64,000 bases of DNA from Streptomyces radiopugnans (GTDB lineage: Bacteria; Actinomycetota; Actinomycetes; Streptomycetales; Streptomycetaceae). Position numbers and translations under genes: made by a program. How positions within the stretch are numbered: position 1 is the first letter of the stretch; every line of letters starts with the position of its first letter. The notes under the pieces were generated by a model, which saw only the letters and a list, made by a program, of their open reading frames with translations, did no database searches and was not told the DNA's origin. The stretch lies in NCBI RefSeq assembly GCF_900110735.1, contig NZ_FOET01000010.1, forward strand, positions 62,001-126,000. The letters are read 5' to 3'. Positions 28,275-35,847 of this stretch are shown here, piece by piece.

Positions 28275-29741
28275 TCATCCCCCGGTCACGGGGCCGTCGC
28301 CGCTCTCCTCCGCGGCGGCCTGGGCCGCCCGCGCGGCCGCGCTCCCGGGGCGCTTACGGGCCACCCAGCCCGCGATGTTGCGCTGCTGGCCGCGCGCGAC
28401 GGCCAGCGAACCGGGCGGCACATCCTTGGTGATCACGGACCCGGCGGCGGTGTACGCCCCGTCCCCGACCGTGACAGGAGCCACAAACATGTTGTCCGAC
28501 CCCGTCCGGCAGTGCGAGCCGATCGTGGTGTGGTGCTTGTTCACCCCGTCGTAGTTCACGAACACGCTCGCGGCACCGATGTTCGAGTGCTCGCCGATCG
28601 TGGCGTCGCCCACGTACGACAGGTGCGGCACCTTCGTGCCCTCGCCCACCTCGGCGTTCTTCATCTCCACGTACGTGCCGGCCTTCGACCTCGGCCCCAG
28701 CCGCGTCCCGGGCCGCAGATACGCGTACGGGCCCACCGAGGCGCCGGGGCCGATCTCCGCCGAGTCCGTCACCGCGTTGGACACCACCGCGCCCTCGCCG
28801 ACGACGGTGTCCGCCAGCCGGCAGTTCGGCCCGACCTCGCAGCCCGCGCCCAGACGCGTGGACCCCAGCAGCTGCGTACCCGGATGCACCAGCGCGTCCG
28901 GCTCGTACGTCACCGTCACGTCCAGCCACGTCGTCGCCGGGTCCACCACCGTCACCCCGGCCAGCATCGCCCGCCGGAGCAGCCGCTCGTTCAGCAGCCT
29001 GCGCGCCTCGGCGAGTTGCACCCGGTTGTTGATGCCGACGATCTCCCGGTGGTCGCCCGCCACACAGGCGCCCACCCGGTGCCCCTGGGCGCGCAGGATC
29101 CCCAGCACGTCGGTCAGGTACTCCTCGCCCTGGCTGTTGTCCGTGCCGATCCGGCCCAGCGCCTCGGCCAGCAGTCGCCCGTCGAACGCGAAGACCCCCG
29201 AGTTGATCTCCCGGACCGCCCGCTGCTCCTCGGTGGCGTCCTTGTGCTCCACGATCGCCGTCACCGCGCCGTCCTCGGAGCGCACGATCCGCCCGTAACC
29301 GGTCGCGTCCGGCACCTCGGCCGACAGCACCGTCACCGCGTTGCCCTGCTCGGCGTGCGCCGAGACCAGGTCCGACAGCGTCTCGCCGGTCAGCAGCGGG
29401 GTGTCGCCGCAGACGACCACCACCGTCCCCGCGGGCCGCACCCCGTCGGCCGTCAGCGCCCGGAGCGCCGTGCGCACCGCGTGCCCGGTGCCCCGCTGCT
29501 CGGCCTGCACCGCCGTGCGCACCTTCGCGTCCAGCGCCGCCAGATGCTCGGTGACCTGCTCGCGGCCGTGGCCGACGACCACCACCAGCTCCTCGGGATC
29601 CAGCTCACGGGAGGCCGCCACCACATGACCCACGAGCGACCGCCCGCAGATGTCGTGCAGGACCTTGGGCCTGGCGGACTTCATGCGGGTGCCCTCACCC
29701 GCTGCGAGGACGACGACGGCTGCCGGGCGGTTGGCGCTCAC
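28275..29741 (-). CDS. glmU: Bifunctional GlcNAc-1-P uridyltransferase / GlcN-1-P acetyltransferase
   Basis: A 488-residue cytosolic enzyme giving UDP-GlcNAc for peptidoglycan. The N-terminal uridyltransferase has LAAGEGTRMKSARPKVLH (residues about 12-29) and VVCGDTPLL. The C-terminal left-handed beta-helix has hexapeptide repeats (ATIGEHSNIGAASVFVNYDG, YTAAGSVITKDVP). GTG 29741 (SANRPAAVVVLAAG) is preceded by AAGGG and starts right at the fold; the longer frame to 29849 is unlikely. The last 40 residues are an Ala/Glu-rich tail. Confidence 0.95.
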   Translation of the reverse strand: MSANRPAAVVVLAAGEGTRMKSARPKVLHDICGRSLVGHVVAASRELDPEELVVVVGHGREQVTEHLAALDAKVRTAVQAEQRGTGHAVRTALRALTADGVRPAGTVVVVCGDTPLLTGETLSDLVSAHAEQGNAVTVLSAEVPDATGYGRIVRSEDGAVTAIVEHKDATEEQRAVREINSGVFAFDGRLLAEALGRIGTDNSQGEEYLTDVLGILRAQGHRVGACVAGDHREIVGINNRVQLAEARRLLNERLLRRAMLAGVTVVDPATTWLDVTVTYEPDALVHPGTQLLGSTRLGAGCEVGPNCRLADTVVGEGAVVSNAVTDSAEIGPGASVGPYAYLRPGTRLGPRSKAGTYVEMKNAEVGEGTKVPHLSYVGDATIGEHSNIGAASVFVNYDGVNKHHTTIGSHCRTGSDNMFVAPVTVGDGAYTAAGSVITKDVPPGSLAVARGQQRNIAGWVARKRPGSAAARAAQAAAEESGDGPVTGG

Positions 29742-29938
29742 GGGTGTGCCCTTCGGCTTCGGGACGGAACTTCGGACGTCTTGTGGACGGATGGCGGGAC
29801 GGGCTGCCGGACCGACACGGAACCCACCCGGGGGACCACTCCCGCACACCCGGCGGTCACCGCCGGTTCACGGGAGGGACCGCGGCGAAACCGCGCGGGA
29901 AGGTGTGGTGTCCTCCGCAGGATACCGGGGGGAGCCGG

Positions 29939-30955
29939 TCATTCCGGCGGTGCCCCCTGGCCCGGCACAGTCGCACCGCCCGTACCGCCGGGGCCGTCCG
30001 CACCGCCGCGCCCGCTCATGCCCTCGGCGCCGTCTGCGCCGTCTGCGCCGTCCGGGGCGTCCACACCGCCCGGACCGCGCCCGGTGATCGCCGCCAGGCT
30101 CGCGCGCACATGCGCCATGTGCTGCCGCACCGCCTCCCGCCGCTGCTCGTGCGCACGCACGATCCGCTCCGTCTCCCGCTCCACGCGCTCCTGCCGCAAC
30201 CGCGCCCGCGCCAGCAGCTCCGCCGCCCGCTCCTCGGCCTCCGCCTGGAGCCGCCGCGCGTCCTCCTCCGCCCCGGCGGCCTCCCGCCGCGCCCGCTCCA
30301 GAACCGCCTCGCCCCGCGCGGACAGTTCGGCGACCCGCTCCGCCACCGCCGACTCGCGCCCGGCCAGCTCCCGATCCCGCTCCTCGGCCTGCTCCGACTG
30401 CTTCCTCTCCTGCGCCAGCAGCAGCGCCTCGCACCGCTCGGCCATCTCCCGCAGCTCGCGCTCGCCCGCGCCCCGCAGCTCGTCGGCCTCCGCACGCGCC
30501 TCCGCCCGCAGCTCCCCGGCGCGCTCCCGCGCCCGCCCGAGCAGCGCCTCCGCCTCCGCGTCCGCCTCCGCCCGCACCCGGGCCGCACCGTCGTGCGCCG
30601 CCTCCCGCCGCGCCCGGCCCTCCTCCTGGGCCCGCTCCAGCACCCGGCGCGACTCCTCCCGCGCCCGCGCCCGCAACTCCCCGGCCTCGGCTTCCGCCTC
30701 GGACAGGATCAGCAGGGCCCGTTCACCCAGCGCCTCGAACGTCTGCGGAGGCAGCGCGGCGACCACCCCCCGAAGCCGGTCCGCCTCCGCCTCCAGCTCC
30801 CCGGCCAGCACCCCCAGCCGGGTCAGGCGCTCCCGCGCCTCCTCCAGATCCCCGTAGAGACCGCTGGTGAAGCGGTCGACCTGCTCGGGCCGGTAACCGC
30901 GGCCCCGTACGACGGCGAAGCCGTGAGGCGACCTGGACGCAGACGACGCAGACAT
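29939..30955 (-). CDS. Coiled-coil protein with DivIVA-like N-terminus
   Basis: A 338-residue protein. After SPHGFAVVRGRGYRPEQVDRF, which resembles the membrane-curvature or polar-targeting start of DivIVA-like proteins, residues about 45-290 are an almost continuous Ala/Glu/Arg-rich coiled coil with heptad-like repeats, and the C-terminus is Gly/Ala/Asp-rich and disordered. Streptomyces proteins of this type (often misnamed cellulose-binding) include filament-forming cytoskeletal elements such as FilP and Scy. A role in polar growth or cell architecture is inferred. The upstream toxin/immunity-like gene ends 208 nt before it with its own terminator. Confidence 0.75.
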   Translation of the reverse strand: MSASSASRSPHGFAVVRGRGYRPEQVDRFTSGLYGDLEEARERLTRLGVLAGELEAEADRLRGVVAALPPQTFEALGERALLILSEAEAEAGELRARAREESRRVLERAQEEGRARREAAHDGAARVRAEADAEAEALLGRARERAGELRAEARAEADELRGAGERELREMAERCEALLLAQERKQSEQAEERDRELAGRESAVAERVAELSARGEAVLERARREAAGAEEDARRLQAEAEERAAELLARARLRQERVERETERIVRAHEQRREAVRQHMAHVRASLAAITGRGPGGVDAPDGADGADGAEGMSGRGGADGPGGTGGATVPGQGAPPE

Positions 30956-31098
30956 CGTGAACCCCAACCTCGACACAATCCGGCGGATATCCCACCCAGC
31001 ATGCGCCATGAGACCCCGTGCGCCGCAACCGACACAAACCCCGCGAACACCCACGGAAGCGTGATCCTCCCGGCACGCCCCCTCGACCGGAGGAACAG

Positions 31099-31135
31099 CC
31101 GTGCCCGGCCCCCGCTCAGCGGAGACCGGGCACGG
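31099..31135 (-). terminator. Hairpin after the SUKH-4 fusion gene
   Basis: A 10-bp perfect stem (31099-31108 with 31126-31135) with a partly paired loop, 29 nt beyond the stop at 31164 on the minus strand. Confidence 0.65.
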
Positions 31136-31163
31136 ACACACCGGGAACGGCCGGGCGCGACGG

Positions 31164-33527
31164 CTACAGCAACCCGTCCCACATCTGCTCGAGCAGCACC
31201 GACCACCAGTTCTCCGGACCGGCCAGCGCCGCCGGATCCAGGCACGCCAGCATCCCCTGGAAGTCCACCGTCCAGCGGCCCGCCTGCTCCGGCGTCAGCC
31301 CGTACCGCAGCCGCCACATCCGGCCCAGCAGCGCCAGACACCGCACGAACTCCGGCAGACCGCTGTTGACGAACTGCACCGCGGCCGGCCCGCCCCCCGC
31401 CGGGGCCTCCAGCGGCACCGCCACGATGTGCGCCGTGCCGTACTGCACACACAACTGGCGCCCGTAGTCGTTGCCCATCACCAGATACGAGGCCGCGTCC
31501 GCCGCGGACAGCACCCCGCGCTCCTGCGCCAGCTCCGCCAGCGTCGGCACCGGGCGCCCGGGCTGCGCCTGCGCCCAGAAGAACGGACCGAACTCCACCG
31601 GCAGACCCGCCCACATCAGCGTCTGCGCCACCACGTCCGGCACCCCCTGACGGGAGACCGCACGCTGGTCGAAACGGAACACCGCCTGCGGGCCGAACGC
31701 CTGCGCCAACTCCTGCGCCACACCCTCCGGCCCGGCCGGCGGCGCCGGCTGGAGCAGATGCGGCGGCGGCAGCGGCACCCGGACCGGCGCCGGACGCGCC
31801 GGGCCGTCGGCCACCTGGTGCAACTCGCCCTGGTGCTCTATCAGATGACGCACACCCTGCTGGCGGGAGGCCACATCGCGCCCGTACGGCGCGGTGTGGC
31901 TGATCCGCACCTGCGGCCAGGACTCCCGCACCATCCGCGCGCAGTAGCCACCGGGAACGTCGCAGCACTCCAACTCCGTGTGCAGCTCCAGCACCTGCTG
32001 CGGCGGAACGTTCATCGCCCGCAGCTCGTGCAGGATCTGCCACTCCGGATGCGGAGTGCCCGGCGCCGAACGGCGGATCAGCTGCTGCTCGGAACCGTCC
32101 GGCGCGCGGTAGCGCAGCACCGCCATGTAACCGGGCCCGACCATCGGCACACCGGAGGGCTGCTGCGGATAGCCGTACGACGGCGCACCGGGAGGAACCC
32201 CCGGCGCACCCGGCGCACCCGGCGCTCCAGGCGCCCCCGGCGGCGGCGGAGTCCCCGGGCCGCCGGGGCCCGCCAGCATCGTCGCCGCGTGGTGCACCCC
32301 GCCGCCCGGGGCGCCCGGCGGTGCAGGGGCCCCCGGCGGCGGGGGAGTGCCGGCACCCCCCTGGGACGCCACCTCCTCCGCCGACACCAACTGCGTCGGC
32401 GCATAGGCCGCACCACCGGAGGAACCCCCCGGCGAAGCCGCCCCCGCGCCCCCCGGACGAGCCCCGGGCACACCCGGAGCACCGGGCGGCGGCGGCACGG
32501 ACGACCCGCCGCCGCGCTTCGGCGCACGGCCCGTGGCGACGTCCCCCGGCACACCCGGCGCACCGGGCGGCGCGGGAGCACCCGGCGCACCCGGCGGCGG
32601 GGGAGTGCCGGTGCCGCCGGCACCGCCCGCCGACGGGTCGGCCAGCATCGTCGCCGCGTGGTGCACCCCGCCCGGCGGAGTCCGCGGCGGCAGGTCCTGA
32701 TCCCGCCCCTGCGACGGCCGGCCCGGATCCTGCGCGGAACCCTGCGGGTCCTGCGGACCGCCGACCGCCGGAGCCACCGTCGTCCTCGGCAGCGCACCGC
32801 TCTCCGGCAGCAGCGCCGTCTTCGCCTCCGCGCTCGCCCCGGGCGCCTGACCCGGCCCGCCGTCCTCGTCGTCACTCCCGCTGATCGGCGGCGCGAACAC
32901 CGTCATCGGCGGCCGCACCGAGGCCACATCGCCCCCGCTGCCGCTGGTGTCCGCCGCATCCCACTGCGAACCGGAACCGGAACCGGGACCGGGAGCCGCC
33001 GCCGGAGGAGGCGTGGGAGCGGACGCGGACACCGGGGCGGGCCCCGGCGCCGGCGGCACCGAACCGCCCGACGACCGGCCCGAACCGTCCGAACCCTCCG
33101 AGCCGGAGGCCTCACGGCGGCCCGGAATCCCCAACTGGTCCGCCGCCTCCTGCAACCACTCCGGCGGCGTCAGCAGGAACGAGGTCGCCTCCAGGTCCAC
33201 CCGCCGCGGCGGAGCCGCGGGCACCGGCGCGGCCGACGCCCCGTACTCCTCCTCGTACCGCCGGATCACCTCACCCACCGGCAAAGCCGGCCACAGCGTC
33301 GACTCACCGCTGTCCCGCGCGATCACCAGCCGCTGCCGGCCACCGCCCGACGACGGACCATCGGAGCCGGGGGCACCACCCGGGCTCCCCGAGCCCAGGG
33401 GGCCCTCCGCCCACGCCACGAAACCCAGATCGAACTCCCGCACCCGCACCTCACGGTGCTGATACGCCGGAACACCGCCGTTGATCCAGCGCTCCGCACG
33501 CTCCTGCGCCTGCGCGAACGTCACCAT
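31164..33527 (-). CDS. Imm35-like / Pro-rich linker / deaminase-like / SUKH-4 fusion protein
   Basis: A 787-residue cytosolic protein, no signal peptide or membrane helix. Residues 1-90 (FAQAQERAERWINGGVPAYQ ... STLWPALPVGEVIRRYEEEY) look like an Imm35/YrhB immunity domain. Residues about 130-450 are a disordered linker full of PPPPGAPGAP units with GGVHHAATMLA occurring twice. Residues about 465-580 look like a nucleic-acid deaminase of the XOO_2897 type: H493-P-E495 and ELE-C521-C522-x6-C529. Residues about 610-787 match SUKH-4 (DAASYLVMGNDYGRQLCVQY, LPEFVRCLALLGRMW). Only 6 nt separate it from the WHH-SUKH-1 gene upstream, so both are one operon. Domain names are by eye. The enzyme may be inactive or self-inhibited by its immunity part. 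Confidence 0.7.
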   Translation of the reverse strand: MVTFAQAQERAERWINGGVPAYQHREVRVREFDLGFVAWAEGPLGSGSPGGAPGSDGPSSGGGRQRLVIARDSGESTLWPALPVGEVIRRYEEEYGASAAPVPAAPPRRVDLEATSFLLTPPEWLQEAADQLGIPGRREASGSEGSDGSGRSSGGSVPPAPGPAPVSASAPTPPPAAAPGPGSGSGSQWDAADTSGSGGDVASVRPPMTVFAPPISGSDDEDGGPGQAPGASAEAKTALLPESGALPRTTVAPAVGGPQDPQGSAQDPGRPSQGRDQDLPPRTPPGGVHHAATMLADPSAGGAGGTGTPPPPGAPGAPAPPGAPGVPGDVATGRAPKRGGGSSVPPPPGAPGVPGARPGGAGAASPGGSSGGAAYAPTQLVSAEEVASQGGAGTPPPPGAPAPPGAPGGGVHHAATMLAGPGGPGTPPPPGAPGAPGAPGAPGVPPGAPSYGYPQQPSGVPMVGPGYMAVLRYRAPDGSEQQLIRRSAPGTPHPEWQILHELRAMNVPPQQVLELHTELECCDVPGGYCARMVRESWPQVRISHTAPYGRDVASRQQGVRHLIEHQGELHQVADGPARPAPVRVPLPPPHLLQPAPPAGPEGVAQELAQAFGPQAVFRFDQRAVSRQGVPDVVAQTLMWAGLPVEFGPFFWAQAQPGRPVPTLAELAQERGVLSAADAASYLVMGNDYGRQLCVQYGTAHIVAVPLEAPAGGGPAAVQFVNSGLPEFVRCLALLGRMWRLRYGLTPEQAGRWTVDFQGMLACLDPAALAGPENWWSVLLEQMWDGLL

Positions 33528-33533
33528 CGAGCC

Positions 33534-34538
33534 TCACCCCTCCACCGGAACGGCACGCGCGAACCCGCCGTCCACCATCAGGCCGGCCACGGTCTCCAAC
33601 TCCGGCGGATTGCCCGCCAGCCGCAGCAGGAAGTCGTCGAAATCCGCACCGCACGGCAGCAGAAGCCCCGCCACCCGCTCCTGCACCGTCAACCCGTCCC
33701 GGTCCCGCGCGTCGTCGTACGCGCAGAACCACACCGACCCCGGCGCCTCACCGCGCACCTTCACCGCGACGATCCCGCCCTGCACGAAGGCCACGGCCAG
33801 ATAGTCCTTCGTCAGGTGGTCGCGCAGACACTTGTTCACGTACACCAGATCGTTGACCGCCGCCTCCTCACGCACCGTGAAGAACGGCTGATCCACCAGC
33901 AGCCCCGACTCCGCGTCCAGCGCCACCCCCGCCGGCGCACAACCACCCGCCGCCTTCAGGAACGACCGGTACGCCTCCGGCAGCCGGTACCCCAGGGCCT
34001 CCTCCACATCCAGCACCTGCTCCTCGGACACCGCCACACCGTGCGGCACCTCGAAGTGCACCGGACGCGTCTCCTGCAACGGCCGCGTCCCCCGCTTCCC
34101 GTGATCCACCACAGCCGTCGCCAGACCACCGTGGTGCCGCAGCAGCGCCTTCACCTCCACCGGCACCAACTCCAGCCGGCGGCAGCCCGCCACGTGGTGC
34201 CACGTCCAGCCGTGCGGAGTCGCCACCGGCGGCAACTCCGCCCACAACTCGTGACCCTCCGCATGCAGCGCCGCGTTCGCCGACACGTAGTCCGTCAGCC
34301 GCAACTCGTCCGCACCGAAACCCTCCGGCGGCTCCGCGATCTCCACCGCCGCACGCGCGAACGGCGAGAAATCCGGATAACCCCGCTCGTCCACCCGCAC
34401 ACCGCCCGGATACCGGGCGGCCCGCACCGGATCCGGAAAACGCACGACCTGCCCGGCATAGGCCGCATTCGGCGGCGCGGACCCCTCCCCGGGACGAGAA
34501 CCGGGAGAAACCCCCAACCCAGGCCTACCTGTCGTCAT
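33534..34538 (-). CDS. WHH-type HNH nuclease-like domain fused to SMI1/KNR4 (SUKH-1) domain
   Basis: A 334-residue cytosolic protein. Residues about 35-145 carry the pattern of the WHH subgroup of HNH/endonuclease VII toxins: GYPDFSPFA, LRLTDYVSANAAL, then GWTWHHVAGCRRLELVPVEV (W113-H114-H115) and LLRHHGGLA (H135-H136-G-G). Residues about 185-334 are a SUKH-1 fold (EQVLDVEEALGYRLPEAYRS, FLKAAGGC, FARAV end). SUKH proteins are immunity factors for such nucleases. ATG 34538 has AGGGGG upstream; GTG 34568 is a weaker alternative. It is the first gene of an operon with the SUKH-4 fusion. Whether the nuclease centre is active is unknown. Confidence 0.75.
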   Translation of the reverse strand: MTTGRPGLGVSPGSRPGEGSAPPNAAYAGQVVRFPDPVRAARYPGGVRVDERGYPDFSPFARAAVEIAEPPEGFGADELRLTDYVSANAALHAEGHELWAELPPVATPHGWTWHHVAGCRRLELVPVEVKALLRHHGGLATAVVDHGKRGTRPLQETRPVHFEVPHGVAVSEEQVLDVEEALGYRLPEAYRSFLKAAGGCAPAGVALDAESGLLVDQPFFTVREEAAVNDLVYVNKCLRDHLTKDYLAVAFVQGGIVAVKVRGEAPGSVWFCAYDDARDRDGLTVQERVAGLLLPCGADFDDFLLRLAGNPPELETVAGLMVDGGFARAVPVEG

Positions 34539-34831
34539 GGCGGTGCCCCCTGCTGGCAACTGGCTCACGGGCGCCGATGGGCGCTGACGAGCACAGCCTA
34601 TGCGCTACCCCCGCCACCGGTCCCGCCCCGCCCGGGCACCCCGCCACACCCGCGGCGGCCACCCCGGCGATCAACACGCCGACCCGGCACGGCACACTCG
34701 CACCACGGCCCCACCGGGCCGGGACACGCCCCACGACATGCCCCGAAACCGACCCCGCTTTCCCAAAAGCCCAGGCGTTTGGCACTCTGAACCAACGCCA
34801 TCGGGGGGATGCGCGGGGAGGAAACCCAACC
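34539..34831. other. Divergent promoter region of the toxin/immunity-like cluster
   Basis: About 290 bp with no gene, strongly C-rich on the plus strand. It must drive the WHH-SUKH-1 operon leftwards and the YwqJ-SUKH-3 pair rightwards. I cannot assign promoter boxes; the AT-richer stretch near 34745-34800 is the best candidate area for the plus-strand start. Confidence 0.4.
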
Positions 34832-35338
34832 ATGCACGCCACACAACACAACACCGCCGCACACCCCGGAGACCCCCGCATCGGCTGGGGCGCGCCCGAC
34901 GACACCACCCCCGTCCCGCGCCACCGCCGCGACGGCATCATGCCCACCGTCGCCGCAGCCCTCTCCGTACGCGGCCAGACCCTCACCTGCACCGCCGGCA
35001 AGGCCGACAACCCCCCGGCCCTCCACCCCCTCGTCCAGGACTACCTCGACACCCTCACCACCCCGCAACGCGAACGCCACACCGGACGCTGCCCCGAAGC
35101 CGTCCTCATCTCCCGCCACCTCACCACCGCCGAAGCCGCCCGCGGCAAACGCGCCAGCCGCAAACCACTCAGCACCGGCGAAGCCCGCAAAGCCCTCAAA
35201 GGCGCCAAGATCACCACCCGCCGCATCCGCGAGGACGGCGACCCCGCACACGGCACCTACGCACCCCCCTGCCGATCCTGCACAGCCCTCCTCGCACACT
35301 TCGGCGTACGCCCCGTCGACCCCGCAGGAGAACGGTGA
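34832..35338 (+). CDS. YwqJ-type cytidine-deaminase-fold protein
   Basis: A 168-residue protein whose motifs fit the YwqJ deaminase family: a Cys-x-Glu catalytic motif C87-P-E89 in GRCPEAVLIS, and the second zinc motif P146-C147-x2-C150 in APPCRSCTALL. IMPTVAAALSVRGQTLTCTA and LHPLVQDYLDTL are also family-like. YwqJ domains usually form the C-terminal toxin tips of large secreted proteins; here the domain stands alone, without signal peptide or delivery domain. Its stop overlaps the GTG of the SUKH-3 gene. GGGAGG 10 nt before ATG 34832 fixes the start. Likely substrate: a nucleotide or nucleic acid base (family inference). Confidence 0.78.
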   Translation: MHATQHNTAAHPGDPRIGWGAPDDTTPVPRHRRDGIMPTVAAALSVRGQTLTCTAGKADNPPALHPLVQDYLDTLTTPQRERHTGRCPEAVLISRHLTTAEAARGKRASRKPLSTGEARKALKGAKITTRRIREDGDPAHGTYAPPCRSCTALLAHFGVRPVDPAGER

Positions 35339-35847
35339 ACACCCCCATCCCCCACCCCCGCGACACCACCACACGCTTCCCCGTCCCCGTCGACGCCGCC
35401 CTCCGCAACGCCGGCTGGACACCCGGACGCCACCACATCGCACAAGCCGAGATCTGGGCCGACACCCTCCGGGCACACCGCTCACCCACCGGACACCAGC
35501 ACGCCGTCTTCCCCGCCGCCGTCGAGGCCTGGGCCGAATTCGGCGGACTCCACATCGTGGGCACCGAACCCGGCCGCCACATCGCCCCCACCGCCGTCCG
35601 CATCGACCCCCTGCACGGCCTCCACTGGCCCCGCACCCTCAACGACCTCGGACGCGCCCTCGACACCGCCATCGCACCCCTCGGCGAAGAGGACAACGGC
35701 AACGCCCTCCTCGCCGTCGACGAACAAGGCCGCGTCTACAGCATCGACCACACCGGCGACTGGTACCTCGGCCCCACCCTCGACGCCGCACTCACCACCC
35801 TCGTCACCGGCACCAACCCCAAACGCCTCACCCGCGATCCGGAATGA
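35335..35847 (+). CDS. SUKH-3 family immunity protein
   Basis: A 170-residue cytosolic protein beginning VNTPIPHPRDTTTRFPVPVD. The SUKH-3 pattern is clear: AGWTPGR, VFPAAVEAWAEFGGLHIV, IDPLHGL, LGRALDTAIAPLGE, LLAVDEQGRVYSIDHTGDWY and LDAALTTL. The GTG overlaps the deaminase stop by 4 bp (GTGA), so the two are translationally coupled, the arrangement expected of a toxin and its immunity protein. Its last 20 bp overlap the convergent histidine kinase gene tail to tail. Nearly all codons end in C. Confidence 0.8.
   Translation: MNTPIPHPRDTTTRFPVPVDAALRNAGWTPGRHHIAQAEIWADTLRAHRSPTGHQHAVFPAAVEAWAEFGGLHIVGTEPGRHIAPTAVRIDPLHGLHWPRTLNDLGRALDTAIAPLGEEDNGNALLAVDEQGRVYSIDHTGDWYLGPTLDAALTTLVTGTNPKRLTRDPE

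Noticed and set aside
31101-34790. Plus-strand open frame of about 1,230 codons across the WHH and SUKH-4 genes
   Set aside because: Arg/His/Pro-rich low-complexity product; the minus strand has ribosome sites, domain motifs and proper codon bias.
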